64,000 bases of DNA from Lentibacillus amyloliquefaciens (lineage in GTDB: Bacteria; Bacillota; Bacilli; Bacillales; Amphibacillaceae), in the NCBI RefSeq assembly GCF_001307805.1, contig NZ_CP013862.1, positions 1,488,001 to 1,552,000 on the forward strand, read 5' to 3'. The notes beneath the pieces were generated by a model. That model ran no database searches. It saw only the letters and a program-made list of their open reading frames with translations, and was not told the DNA's origin. Below are positions 44,882-52,927 of this stretch, piece by piece (position 1 is the first letter of the stretch; every line of letters starts with the position of its first letter). The position numbers were made by a program, and so were the translations under genes.

Positions 44882-45025
44882 TTAAGTCTCCTGTTTATCG
44901 CTTGCTGATGCTGCCTGTTTATTGTCCAGGCGCATTTCGATTTGTGAGATTTGCTTGTCATCTGCCAGCAATTCTTGTTTGTTTTCCTGCATAAGCTGTT
45001 CAAAGTTCAATAGTCGTGATCTCAT
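44882..45025 (-). CDS. FbpB-like small protein, coupled to DUF2187
   Basis: A 47-residue product starting MRSRLLNFEQLMQENKQELL, followed by an Ile-Glu-x-Arg-Leu stretch. The layout matches the FbpB family of small Bacillus proteins linked to iron-sparing regulation. Its ATG overlaps the stop of the DUF2187 gene (ATGA), so it is translated by coupling. A decayed homologous copy follows the second DUF2187 gene at 54000-54056. Iron-linked function is only by family resemblance; no Fur box was recognised. Confidence 0.65.
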   Translation of the reverse strand: MRSRLLNFEQLMQENKQELLADDKQISQIEMRLDNKQAASASDKQET

Positions 45026-45279
45026 CCGAATACACTCTCCATTCGATTTGTGTTGAGAAATCCATTATCCGACTCCTCAATCACCCGGTAACTTTTGTGG
45101 CTAACGACAGTATTGGGATAACCTTGATTGATTTGTTCATAATTTTTCATAGAAGTGATATCAACCACAATGCTATTCTTTGTTTTCGAAGGCAGCACTT
45201 TTCCTCTTATCAGCATACCATCCAGTTCAAATTCGATGGTATCGCCTTCTTTGGCTTTTTTCTGATCAGGTTTGAACAT
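45022..45279 (-). CDS. DUF2187 (YkvS-like) protein, copy 1
   Basis: An 85-residue protein with a KOW/SH3-like N-terminal half: GDTIEFELDGMLIRGKVLPS, SIVVDITSMKNYEQIN and HKSYRVIEE, all typical of DUF2187. AAGGAGG lies before the ATG. The upstream region shares blocks with the second DUF2187 locus (ACGGCACGAT and ATGTGGCA...AAATATATAAA), so the whole dicistron was duplicated. Function is unknown; the fold suggests nucleic-acid binding. A structured repeat copy lies between it and the OpuAC-like gene. Confidence 0.85.
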   Translation of the reverse strand: MFKPDQKKAKEGDTIEFELDGMLIRGKVLPSKTKNSIVVDITSMKNYEQINQGYPNTVVSHKSYRVIEESDNGFLNTNRMESVFG

Positions 45280-45454
45280 TTAGAACCTCCTTACAGAACG
45301 CGAGATTGAACAACACCTTAGCTTGTTTCAATGTTTCGAACAGGCAAACCATCCAACCAGTTTTCCTGTGGTGTTTATTTGATTTATCCACGTTCTATTT
45401 AATATCTTAAACAACCATCACGGCACGATAACGGGAAAAATGTGGCACAAATAT

Positions 45455-45610
45455 ATAAAGTGAATCTTCAATCAGTGAGGGTTTTCTCTCTTCCCCCACT
45501 GATTGTTAGATGAACGAACGGACATTTACTGGCAGTTGACCCCCGCCTAACCCTCATCGTATACGCGAACATGAGGTGGGGGTCTTACTGTCAGTTACAT
45601 GCGGGATAAA
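45455..45610 (+). repeat. Structured repeat element, long-stem type (copy 7)
   Basis: It starts ATAAAGTGAATCTTCAATC. Hairpin 1 is AATCAGTGAGGG with CCCCCACTGATT, hairpin 2 is the long GGCAGTTGACCCCC...GGGGGTCTTACTGTC stem, and the end is ACATGCGGGATAAA. It lies in sense orientation about 245 nt upstream of the OpuAC-like start; the rest of 45280-45856 is non-coding. Confidence 0.82.
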
Positions 45611-45856
45611 AATATGAAAATCGTTGAATAAACTCGTTTAGTTGCCTCTATCTAAATTATATTTTTATTTACGCTCGATATCGCAGCTTTCCCAATTATG
45701 CCGATATCAGCTTTTTTGATATGATTAAAAACAGTTGTCTAAATTCCCGGTTTAACAGTATCCTCATCTAGTTGGGGTTTGTTTAACAGGCTTCTTATAC
45801 AATTTGAAAGGCTTGTTAGGGATACAAATACACTATTATTTAAGGAGGTTTTTTCA

Positions 45857-46819
45857 ATTTTTAAAGATCGTAAATTCAAATTGGGTCTGACCATTTTAGC
45901 CTTGATGCTTATGATGCTCTTAGCCGCATGCGGTGGAGACAGCAGCGAGGAAGAAAATACTGATTCCTCAAGCGATGAAAGCTCAGAGGAAACAAGTGAA
46001 GGACCTGAAATCGGCCAGCAGGAGTTAACGCAGCCGTACGTGGCATGGGCAAGGGAAACAGTTAGTACACATATGCTGGGCGCACTGCTTGAAATGGTCG
46101 GCTATAATGTGGAATTGACACAAGTAGAGGCAGGAGCGATGTGGTCCAGTGTTGCGGATGGATCAGCTGATTTCCATACATCGGCATGGCTTCCGGCAAC
46201 TCATGCATCTTATTGGGAACAATACAGTGAAGATATTACTCAAGTCAAACAGGTGCTTGATGAGGCACCATTGGCCCTGGCTGTTCCAAGTTACATGGAA
46301 GATGTGAATTCAATTGAAGATTTGAAGGGGAATGAGGAACTCGGTGAATCAGTTGACTGGAAGGTTACCGGAATCGATCCGGGCGCCGGAATTATGCAAA
46401 ATACGCAGGAAGCTTTTGAAGCGTATGGATTAGACAATTGGGAATTGACATCAAGCTCTGAAGCAGCGATGCTTACTGAATTGCAGGCAGCTGTTGAAAA
46501 TGAAGAACCGATTATTGTACCGCTCTGGAAACCGCATTGGATTTTCGGGACAATGGATGTAAAAATGCTTGAAGATCCACAGGAAATCTATGGCGGCGCC
46601 GGTGACCAAATTTACACAGTAGCACGCAATGGTCTGGAAAAAGACGCCCCAAGAGCGTATAAAGTCCTGGAACAATATAATGAAAATTATGAGATGATTA
46701 ACGAAATGATGCCGAAAGTTCATGCGGAAGATCAGGACCCGGCAGAAGTTGTCCAGGAATATATTGAGAACAACCCTGATCAAGTTGATAAATGGCTTGA
46801 AGGTGTACCAAGAGAATAG
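45857..46819 (+). CDS. Glycine betaine/choline-type substrate-binding lipoprotein (OpuAC-like), orphan
   Basis: About 320 residues. A basic start and hydrophobic signal end in LMMLLAACGG (lipobox LAAC), then a Ser/Glu-rich linker, then the binding domain (TQPYVAWARETVSTHMLGAL, then MWSSVADGSADFHTSAWLPA). This is typical of OpuAC/ProX-type betaine-binding proteins. AAGGAGG (45842-45848) stands 8 nt from an in-frame ATT at 45857; no ATG, GTG or TTG is well placed, so an ATT start is proposed. No OpuAA or OpuAB gene is adjacent, so it must serve a transporter elsewhere. Osmoprotection is inferred. Confidence 0.82.
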   Translation: MFKDRKFKLGLTILALMLMMLLAACGGDSSEEENTDSSSDESSEETSEGPEIGQQELTQPYVAWARETVSTHMLGALLEMVGYNVELTQVEAGAMWSSVADGSADFHTSAWLPATHASYWEQYSEDITQVKQVLDEAPLALAVPSYMEDVNSIEDLKGNEELGESVDWKVTGIDPGAGIMQNTQEAFEAYGLDNWELTSSSEAAMLTELQAAVENEEPIIVPLWKPHWIFGTMDVKMLEDPQEIYGGAGDQIYTVARNGLEKDAPRAYKVLEQYNENYEMINEMMPKVHAEDQDPAEVVQEYIENNPDQVDKWLEGVPRE

Positions 46820-46828
46820 TTAATGAAT

Positions 46829-46867
46829 GGAACAGGGATGACGCAGCATTCCTGTTCCTTTTTTTCT
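46829..46867 (+). terminator. Terminator of the OpuAC-like gene
   Basis: GGAACAGG and CCTGTTCC form a stem around a 14-nt loop, followed by TTTTTTT. Confidence 0.85.
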
Positions 46868-46949
46868 GTGTGGAAATGCGGCTGACCATAAACTTTTTGC
46901 AGATAGGCCCTTTCTTTTCAAAAGATTTATTTGCTTCGCCATGAAAATA

Positions 46950-46995
46950 CTCCCCTTCAAGCTTACAGAGTTCCATCTGTCTACTTAAAGGGGAG
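46950..46995. other. Hairpin downstream of the MFS gene
   Basis: CTCCCCTT and AAGGGGAG are complementary across a 30-nt loop. It lies about 70 nt after the MFS stop and may be a terminator. There is no gene in 46868-47066. Confidence 0.35.
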
Positions 46996-47066
46996 CGTAT
47001 CACAACCAAGACACTTTTTTTTATGAAGGGTTTGTTAAGCGTTTGTGTGATTATAAGCATACCTTG

Positions 47067-48197
47067 CTAACTTTTCCTCGGTCCCATAAAGACAGCCGCA
47101 ATACCGACTAATCCATAAATGATAAAAGCTGTCGCATAGCCCCACGTGCCTATAAGCCATCCAGCGAGCGTTGAACCGATTACCTGCCCTACCGCCAAAA
47201 GTAAAAATGGAACGCCAATGCCTAATGATGCATTCGTGATGAAGACACGGATGCCCCAGACAAGAAGAACGCCGGTTAAAAATATATAGGAACTGCCAAA
47301 AATGCCGGCCGATAAGTAAGCCATGAACCAATTACCGGGAGCAACAGCCAGAATAAGCGAAGCGGAAGCAATCAACAGACCCCCTAACTTATAAGCGAAA
47401 GGCAGTCCTCCCTTTTCAATGAGCGAGCCGGAAAAACCTCCCAATATACCAAACAGACCTATAACAACCCAAAATCCGGAAAGCTGCCAATCACTATAAT
47501 TACCAGCCACTTCAATAAACGATCTGGAAAATGTCCAAAAGGCAGCTGTGGAAATTCCCAGAGTAAGCGATGCCATCGTTAAAGGAATGGCCCCTTTTAC
47601 GCCTCGTATGGAGAGTCTTCCTTTTTCAAACATCAGTCTTGATCGCATCTCGACTTGCGGAATCGCCCGGAAATTCCATATCAATATCAGGAATGTCAAG
47701 AAAGCATAGATTAAATAAGTCAGTCGCCAATCAGGGGTTAGTAAAATCGCGCCGGCCCCGGAAAGGATTATACCTAAACTTGTTCCTGAATTGATCCATG
47801 TATTCGCCTTCCCTTGTTTATCCTCTTGAATCCAAAGCGATATCGCCGCGCCATAAGGTGGTGAGACCAAACCAGTGCTTCCGCCGGCTAATAATACGCC
47901 TAACGCCAGTCCCCATACATTTGGCGTGATTCCCATCAACAGCAAGCCAACAAACGCTGAGGAGCCGGCTAAGATAATCATCCTTCTTGGCCCTTCTCTT
48001 GTCGTGATCACAGTCGATAGAATGATCGTGACACAATAAGCTAAATAAAACAGCGAAGAAATGATCCCTGATACCAACTCGGACATTTCAAGCGATTTAT
48101 TTATCGAAGGAAGAAGCAACCCGAAACTAAACCTTGCCAACCCATAGGTGACAGCGATCATCGTTACGCCAGGTAAAACTAACTTTGAAAATTTCAT
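47067..48197 (-). CDS. Major facilitator superfamily transporter
   Basis: A 376-residue, 12-segment MFS protein. MIAVTYGLARFSFGLLLPSI is in TM1 and the motif-A-like loop TTREGPRRMIILAGSSAFVG lies between TM2 and TM3. The YGLARFSFG signature is that of the YbfB/CynX-like group of small MFS exporters. ATG 48197 has AGGA 8 nt upstream. An operator identical in its core to the one before the tetR gene lies in its promoter region, so the TetR protein very likely represses it. The drug or metabolite exported is unknown. Confidence 0.85.
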   Translation of the reverse strand: MKFSKLVLPGVTMIAVTYGLARFSFGLLLPSINKSLEMSELVSGIISSLFYLAYCVTIILSTVITTREGPRRMIILAGSSAFVGLLLMGITPNVWGLALGVLLAGGSTGLVSPPYGAAISLWIQEDKQGKANTWINSGTSLGIILSGAGAILLTPDWRLTYLIYAFLTFLILIWNFRAIPQVEMRSRLMFEKGRLSIRGVKGAIPLTMASLTLGISTAAFWTFSRSFIEVAGNYSDWQLSGFWVVIGLFGILGGFSGSLIEKGGLPFAYKLGGLLIASASLILAVAPGNWFMAYLSAGIFGSSYIFLTGVLLVWGIRVFITNASLGIGVPFLLLAVGQVIGSTLAGWLIGTWGYATAFIIYGLVGIAAVFMGPRKS

Positions 48198-48225
48198 ATG
48201 ACCCATCCTAACGCTCTTAATTATA

Positions 48226-48241
48226 TAGAACGACCTTTCTA
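48226..48241. promoter_or_regulatory. TetR-type operator before the MFS gene
   Basis: TAGAACGACCTTTCTA is an imperfect palindrome (TAGAACG against CTTTCTA). The same core AGAACGACCTTT recurs at 48839 upstream of the regulator gene. Confidence 0.6.
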
Positions 48242-48258
48242 ATTTTTACTGAAAAAAA

Positions 48259-48813
48259 TTACGATGTATGTCGGACAAGCGTCCGCGCCATCGCAATCGA
48301 ATGCTCTGTTGCTTTCTCTGCACCAATTAATGTTGTCATGGAAGTGGTTCCTTCAAGCAGCAATGTAAATTGATGAGCTAAATCGCGTTCGTTATCGATA
48401 CCTTTCCTTTGCGCCAGTTGCTGAAAATATTTGAGCAATTTGGATTTGTGACCTCTTGCAATGCTTTCAATCTCATTATCGGTTCCGCTATAATCTTCTA
48501 TTGCTCTTAAAAACAAATCCCCTTGGTAAGATTGTTCTTTTAACCAACGGCCGTGCGCTTCCACAGCAAGGATGAAAGGCGAATCAGAATCCATTTCGAC
48601 ATGCGCATCTAAATAAGACCAATAACGTTCTTCCCGCTGCTTAAGGACTTCTTCAACCAAGTTATCTTTGGAAGGAAAATGATTATAAAGCGTCATCGTT
48701 GCGACATTCGCTTCACTGATGATTTGTTTCAATCCGACACCGCGAAAACCGTGCTCATAAAATAATCGTTCAGCTACATCAAGTAATGTATCTTTTTTGA
48801 CAGATCGACTCAT
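48259..48813 (-). CDS. TetR/AcrR-family repressor
   Basis: A 184-residue TetR regulator. The N-terminal HTH is visible as LLDVAERLFYEHGFRGVGLK, followed by IISEANVATMTLYNHFPSKD, and the C-terminal ligand domain fills the remainder. ATG 48813 has AAGGAGG 10 nt upstream. It lies upstream of the MFS gene on the same strand, and both promoters carry AGAACGACCTTT. Autoregulation plus control of the exporter is therefore a strong inference. Confidence 0.87.
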   Translation of the reverse strand: MSRSVKKDTLLDVAERLFYEHGFRGVGLKQIISEANVATMTLYNHFPSKDNLVEEVLKQREERYWSYLDAHVEMDSDSPFILAVEAHGRWLKEQSYQGDLFLRAIEDYSGTDNEIESIARGHKSKLLKYFQQLAQRKGIDNERDLAHQFTLLLEGTTSMTTLIGAEKATEHSIAMARTLVRHTS

Positions 48814-48838
48814 GTCACTCACGCCTCCTTTCACTAGA

Positions 48839-48854
48839 TAGAACGACCTTTATA
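48839..48854. promoter_or_regulatory. TetR-type operator before the regulator gene
   Basis: TAGAACGACCTTTATA shares 14 of 16 bases with the site before the MFS gene and lies 25 nt upstream of the tetR start. Confidence 0.6.
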
Positions 48855-48924
48855 CTAAACAGAATATCAGTTTTACTATTTTGGTGTCAACTGCTTCTTT
48901 CTTTAAGCTGCGCTTGCTGTTACT

Positions 48925-49230
48925 TCAGTGGACTTGATCAAAAAATGAGAGCCTTGTTTTGAAATAAGACCGATCAAAACAGGCTCTCATAACAGCGTGT
49001 GTTGACGGCAGCCACGCACCTACCATGGCATTCGCACTTATCGACCAGTTCACGCAGAGTAAATCCACTTTTTCATCAAGGCTCTTAATATCCTGCCTTA
49101 TGTCTTGAACATCCTGTCTTATCTCTTTTTGCCCTTCTCTTAGCTCTTTAACCTCACCTGATAATCCTTTCTGCCCTTCTGACAACTCTTTGATCATCTG
49201 AAAAAGTTGTTCAAACTGTTCATCATTCAT
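48925..49230 (-). CDS. Small coiled-coil protein
   Basis: A 101-residue protein. A Gln/Glu/Lys-rich N-terminal 55 residues in heptads (EGQKGLSGEVKELREGQKEI) are followed by a less regular C-terminal part with two Cys. It is of the same design as the coiled-coil protein at 4874-5191, though the sequences differ. A GGGTGG-type ribosome site lies before the ATG. The C-terminal portion after about residue 60 looks unlike related short coiled-coil proteins and could be frameshifted. Function is unknown. Confidence 0.6.
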   Translation of the reverse strand: MNDEQFEQLFQMIKELSEGQKGLSGEVKELREGQKEIRQDVQDIRQDIKSLDEKVDLLCVNWSISANAMVGAWLPSTHAVMRACFDRSYFKTRLSFFDQVH

Positions 49231-49371
49231 TATAATCAGCCCACCCTTTCTTTACTTATATTTTAAAATAATAAATGGTGTATGGGAAGTTCTAATGGAA
49301 GGAAGTGTCTCATCAAAAACGCCTCCTTATGATAAAATGAAGAGGATCTTAGAAATTCACAGGGGGATATT

Positions 49372-50037
49372 ATGACTTTAAGATATAAATGTTTAATTCT
49401 TGATCACGATGACACAGCAGTAAAAAGCACACCTGATATACATTATCCATCCTTTGTTCAAGCTTTAAAAGAGTTAAGACCCTATGAAGAGCCCCTGACA
49501 TTTGAAAAATTTGTGGGATACTGTTTTAGTCCGGGATTTTCTTCTTTATGTAAGGACATCGTTCAATTTACGGAAGCAGAACAGCAGCATCAGCAAGCGG
49601 TATGGAAAAAGTATACTCAATCAACTGTGCCGGATTTTTATGAGATGTTCCCTGAAACCGTCCGGGAATTTAAAAAGCAAGGCGGCATCGTAGCCGTTGT
49701 GTCCCATTCAGAGAGAAGTCGAATTGAAAGAGATTACTCAGCACATTGCGGGTTTTTGCCCGATGCCATTTTTGGATGGGAACTTGAGGAACATCAGAGA
49801 AAGCCACAACCTTACCCGATCAAGCAAACCTTAAGCCTTTTTGGCCTTAACGAAACTGACGCCCTTGTACTCGATGATCTGAAGCCGGGAATGGAGATGG
49901 CCAAAAGCTGCCATGTAGATTTTGCAGCTGCCGGATGGTCCCACAGTATCCCTGAAATAAAGCAGTGGATGCAAGCAGAATCAGATTATTACTTTGAAAC
50001 AGTGAAGGAATTCAAGGATTTCATTTTCTATAATTAA
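49372..50037 (+). CDS. HAD-superfamily hydrolase
   Basis: A 221-residue HAD phosphatase-type protein. Motif I is LILDHDDTAV (DxD), motif II VVSHSE, motif III Lys near RKPQPYPIKQTL and motif IV ALVLDDLKPGMEMAK. The cap is alpha-helical, like phosphoglycolate phosphatase/beta-phosphoglucomutase relatives. An AGGGGG site lies before the ATG. It is monocistronic with its own terminator. The substrate is unknown. Confidence 0.87.
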   Translation: MTLRYKCLILDHDDTAVKSTPDIHYPSFVQALKELRPYEEPLTFEKFVGYCFSPGFSSLCKDIVQFTEAEQQHQQAVWKKYTQSTVPDFYEMFPETVREFKKQGGIVAVVSHSERSRIERDYSAHCGFLPDAIFGWELEEHQRKPQPYPIKQTLSLFGLNETDALVLDDLKPGMEMAKSCHVDFAAAGWSHSIPEIKQWMQAESDYYFETVKEFKDFIFYN

Positions 50038-50077
50038 TTTCTGGAAGGAATCCTTGTGCGGCTCCCTGTCATAGCAC

Positions 50078-50114
50078 AACAACGATGGACTGCTGAAAAC
50101 AGCCCATCGTTGTT
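50078..50114 (+). terminator. Terminator of the HAD gene
   Basis: AACAACGATGG and CCATCGTTGTT pair perfectly, with an inner CTG/CAG pair, 40 nt after the HAD stop. Confidence 0.65.
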
Positions 50115-50165
50115 CAATTCTTGCGCACGTTTAAGGAACAATGATTTAACGAAAATTTATTTCAA

Positions 50166-50567
50166 TCAACCAATTGGAAGGTTAAGCTGCCATGAGATAC
50201 CATACCGATCATTAACCCAGCCAAACTTCTTACTAAAACCATAGTCATCGAGAGGCATTAAAGCCTCGCCGTCTTCAAGAAATTTTTCATACAAACGATC
50301 CAGCTCTTCTTCCGATTCACACGTGAGAAAGATTGAGAAGGAAGGTGTGAAGTTGAAATTATGAATCGGTACACTGTCAATGCACATGAATTCTCTTCCT
50401 TTTAATGTAAAGGACGCCTGCATCACGGTCCCCTCTTCCCCACCTTCATCAGCACCATAACGAACAATACTCGTAATGGCTGAATCCTCGATAAGTGACG
50501 TGTAAAAATTCATGGCTTCTTCAGCCTTTCCATCCTGAAACATTAAAAATGGTGTAACCTTTTCCAT
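50166..50567 (-). CDS. VOC/PhnB-like family protein
   Basis: A 133-residue glyoxalase-fold protein of the PhnB / '3-demethylubiquinone methyltransferase-like' VOC group. It has TPFLMFQDGKAEEAMNFYTS at the start, SFSIFLTCESEEELDRLYE in the middle and KKFGWVNDRYGISWQLNL at the end. It has the usual single-domain length. The metal-ligand pattern is partial, and function is unknown. Confidence 0.87.
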   Translation of the reverse strand: MEKVTPFLMFQDGKAEEAMNFYTSLIEDSAITSIVRYGADEGGEEGTVMQASFTLKGREFMCIDSVPIHNFNFTPSFSIFLTCESEEELDRLYEKFLEDGEALMPLDDYGFSKKFGWVNDRYGISWQLNLPIG

Positions 50568-50717
50568 TATAAATCGACTCCTTCTATAGTTTTCTTAAGT
50601 TTATCACACGCGACTGCCTGCTAAGAACCTTTTCTCTATTGCTCAATAGACTACGAAATTGCAACCGTTAATAGTTGTAAGCATCTTCCCTGTTTTTGAT
50701 CGACACGCTTTCTTCCT

Positions 50718-51911
50718 CTAACCTGTGATGAACTGTATGACATAGCCACCGATCACACCTAATATAACAATTAACCACGCCGGAACTTTCCATATGTTTA
50801 ACAATCCAAATAAGATGACACCCAGGGCAAAGTCAGCTGGTGTAAAAATAGAGCTGCTGAGCACGGGATCATAAAATGCCGCCAGCAAAATACCTACCAC
50901 ACTGGCATTGACCCCCATTAAAACGCCTTGAAAAGTGGCACGTTTCCGTAATGCATTCAGAAACGGCAATGCGGCAACAATTAGTAAAAATGAAGGAAGA
51001 AATATGCCTAACGTCGCTACAATCGCACCAATGACTCCTTCCATCATCGTCCCAAGATAACTTGAGAACGTAAACAGCGGTCCCGGAACAGCCTGAGCCA
51101 TCCCATAACCGGCCAGAAATTCATTCGCCGTCAATAAACCTTGAGGTACGACTTCCCGCTCAATCATCGGCAAGACGACATGTCCCCCGCCAAATACCAA
51201 GGAACCAACCCGGAAAAAGATATCAAAAATATTCACCAGCGGGTTATCTGATACCCTGTTTAAGAGCGGCAATAAAATAAGCAAGCTTATCAAAATACCC
51301 AGAGACGTCAAACCAAGCTTTTTGGAAATGTTAACGGAGAACGGCTGAACGTTGGATTCCGCTTTATCTTTAAACAGTTTTAAGCCTAATAAACCCGCTC
51401 CAACAATAATTAAAATTTGCATCCACGCTGATGGGTATAGTAACATAATCGCCGCAGCTGCCAAGGCGATTGCTATCCGGGATTTATCGGGCGTTAATTT
51501 TTTGCCCAATCCGATCAATGCATGTAAGACAACCGCTGCCGCAACAATCTTTAAGCTATGTATGAATCCGGCATCGCCTAATGAAAATGTTTGATACAAC
51601 ATCGCAAAAACAATCAATACAATAACCGACGGTACGGTAAAGCCAAACCATGAGACCAATCCACCAAGCAAACCGCCGCGCAGCATACCAATCGATATAC
51701 CGACCTGACTGCTGGCAGGCCCAGGAAGGAATTGACAAATGGCAATGATGTCAGCATATGTTTTATCATCGAGCCACTTCCGGCGATCAATGTACTCGTC
51801 TTTAAAGTAAGCTAGATGCGCAACCGGCCCGCCAAATGACGTTAAGCCCAGTTTCGTCGACGTCAGTAAAATTTCCATGAGCCTTTGAAATTTATTTTTT
51901 GGTTGTGACAT
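50718..51911 (-). CDS. chrA: Chromate transporter of the CHR family
   Basis: A 397-residue two-domain (long-chain) CHR protein. Each half begins with the family signature: TKLGLTSFGGPVAHLAYFKD in the first and FRVGSLVFGGGHVVLPMIER in the second, each followed by PGP motifs (QFLPGPASSQVG, QAVPGPLFTFSSY). It exports chromate by proton exchange in characterised members. GGAGGG precedes the ATG. It lies 14 nt after a PadR-type regulator gene on the same strand, a pairing known for chromate-responsive operons. Confidence 0.88.
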   Translation of the reverse strand: MSQPKNKFQRLMEILLTSTKLGLTSFGGPVAHLAYFKDEYIDRRKWLDDKTYADIIAICQFLPGPASSQVGISIGMLRGGLLGGLVSWFGFTVPSVIVLIVFAMLYQTFSLGDAGFIHSLKIVAAAVVLHALIGLGKKLTPDKSRIAIALAAAAIMLLYPSAWMQILIIVGAGLLGLKLFKDKAESNVQPFSVNISKKLGLTSLGILISLLILLPLLNRVSDNPLVNIFDIFFRVGSLVFGGGHVVLPMIEREVVPQGLLTANEFLAGYGMAQAVPGPLFTFSSYLGTMMEGVIGAIVATLGIFLPSFLLIVAALPFLNALRKRATFQGVLMGVNASVVGILLAAFYDPVLSSSIFTPADFALGVILFGLLNIWKVPAWLIVILGVIGGYVIQFITG

Positions 51912-51925
51912 AATGACCCTCCCTG

Positions 51926-52231
51926 TTATTTGATTTCTCTAAATAACTCATAGGCTTTAGCCCGCGCTTCATCCAGAACCTCGTCACCCTTATCTGTAAT
52001 GCGATAATACTTTCTGATCTTGCCACTGACATTGACTTCACTTTTATCCAGAAGCCCATCTGTATCCATGTTGTGAAGAATCGGATAAAGCGTCCCTGCA
52101 CTGATTTCATACCCATGCTCACGCAACTCCTCCAGCATCCACGTTCCATAGATGGCTTCTTCTTTCGCGTGGTGCAAGATATGAATCTGAATAAAGCCCA
52201 GAAAAAGCTTACGCAATACCTTGTTGTCCAA
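51926..52231 (-). CDS. PadR-family transcriptional regulator
   Basis: A 101-residue PadR winged-helix protein: FIQIHILHHAKEEAIYGTWM, then LEELREHGYEISAGTLYPIL and SGKIRKYYRITDKGDEVL are the HTH and wing. TTG 52231 has AGGAG 7 nt upstream and fits the family start; the frame from 52366 has no site and no similarity. It is co-transcribed with chrA and probably represses it; the inducer is likely chromate or sulfate-like, by inference. Confidence 0.87.
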   Translation of the reverse strand: MDNKVLRKLFLGFIQIHILHHAKEEAIYGTWMLEELREHGYEISAGTLYPILHNMDTDGLLDKSEVNVSGKIRKYYRITDKGDEVLDEARAKAYELFREIK

Positions 52232-52261
52232 TCGACTGCTCCTTTCATAATCGAATTTCAA

Positions 52262-52276
52262 TATCGAAAACCGATA
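52262..52276. promoter_or_regulatory. Possible operator of the padR-chrA unit
   Basis: TATCGAAAACCGATA is an inverted repeat (TATCG/CGATA, 5-nt spacer) 31 nt before the padR start; a further CGATT half-site follows. Confidence 0.4.
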
Positions 52277-52423
52277 CCGATTAGCATGTATGATTGTATC
52301 GTGTTTCAAACGGGAATGCAACATAACAATCAATTTGTATAATAGCCATAACATTTTCGATTCCAAAATATGTCAAGGATGATACCTTTCATTGTCTATA
52401 CCCCTTATACCCCTTCGTAATCG

Positions 52424-52744
52424 TTATTCATCTATCGACACATCCAGCACGTTTTGCAACTCAATCGCAAAATTGTCCTCCAACATTAATTTAAACGGAC
52501 TAATATTTAACAGTTTCCCTTTCGCTGTAAGAAACTCGCCCCTATTATAGTAAGTCACTTCAACTGGCAGGCTGTTATGGAAAGCTGCTTGCAGACGCGC
52601 ATTGATTTCTTCTTTCTGCTGCTCATCCAGTATCGGCTTTTCTTTATAGTCTTGCGCGGCCCACCATTTCCGCAACATCTCTTCATGCTCCGGCATCATC
52701 AGAGCAGTCCACTTTTTCGTGCCTCGATCGTTTACGTCACTCAT
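52424..52744 (-). CDS. YolD-like protein under an SOS box
   Basis: A 106-residue YolD-like protein (RGTKKWTALMMPEHEEMLRK at the start, FKLMLEDNFAIELQNVLDVS at the end). ATG 52744 is 6 nt from AGGAGG. In Bacillus yolD-type genes usually lie next to a Y-family DNA polymerase (YqjW/UvrX) and are SOS-induced. No polymerase gene is adjacent here, but a clear LexA site is. It may have lost its partner or act with a polymerase elsewhere. Confidence 0.87.
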   Translation of the reverse strand: MSDVNDRGTKKWTALMMPEHEEMLRKWWAAQDYKEKPILDEQQKEEINARLQAAFHNSLPVEVTYYNRGEFLTAKGKLLNISPFKLMLEDNFAIELQNVLDVSIDE

Positions 52745-52763
52745 AGCTAACCTCCTAAACAAA

Positions 52764-52775
52764 GAACATTTGTTC
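52764..52775. promoter_or_regulatory. LexA/DinR (SOS) box before yolD
   Basis: GAACATTTGTTC matches the Bacillus SOS consensus GAAC-N4-GTTC exactly. On the minus strand a TATAAT lies right upstream of it, so LexA would cover the transcription start. Confidence 0.8.
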
Positions 52776-52927
52776 TATTATAACACAAAAATAAAATCCA
52801 TATCATATGGAGGTTATTTCCGGATTATTTTTAATAAAACAGATCTCTTCCCCCATCCGAATCCCCCCTGCTATTCCCTCTCCCCAACTTGACACATGCA
52901 CTAAAATGGCATACGGGAGGGATAGCA

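Noticed and set aside
46820..47060. Minus-strand frame between the OpuAC-like and MFS genes
   Set aside because: It runs across the terminator of the OpuAC-like gene and into its antisense strand, without a ribosome site or similarity.
51892..52248. Second minus-strand frame over the PadR gene
   Set aside because: It is an out-of-frame reading of the PadR gene; the PadR frame contains the conserved winged helix.
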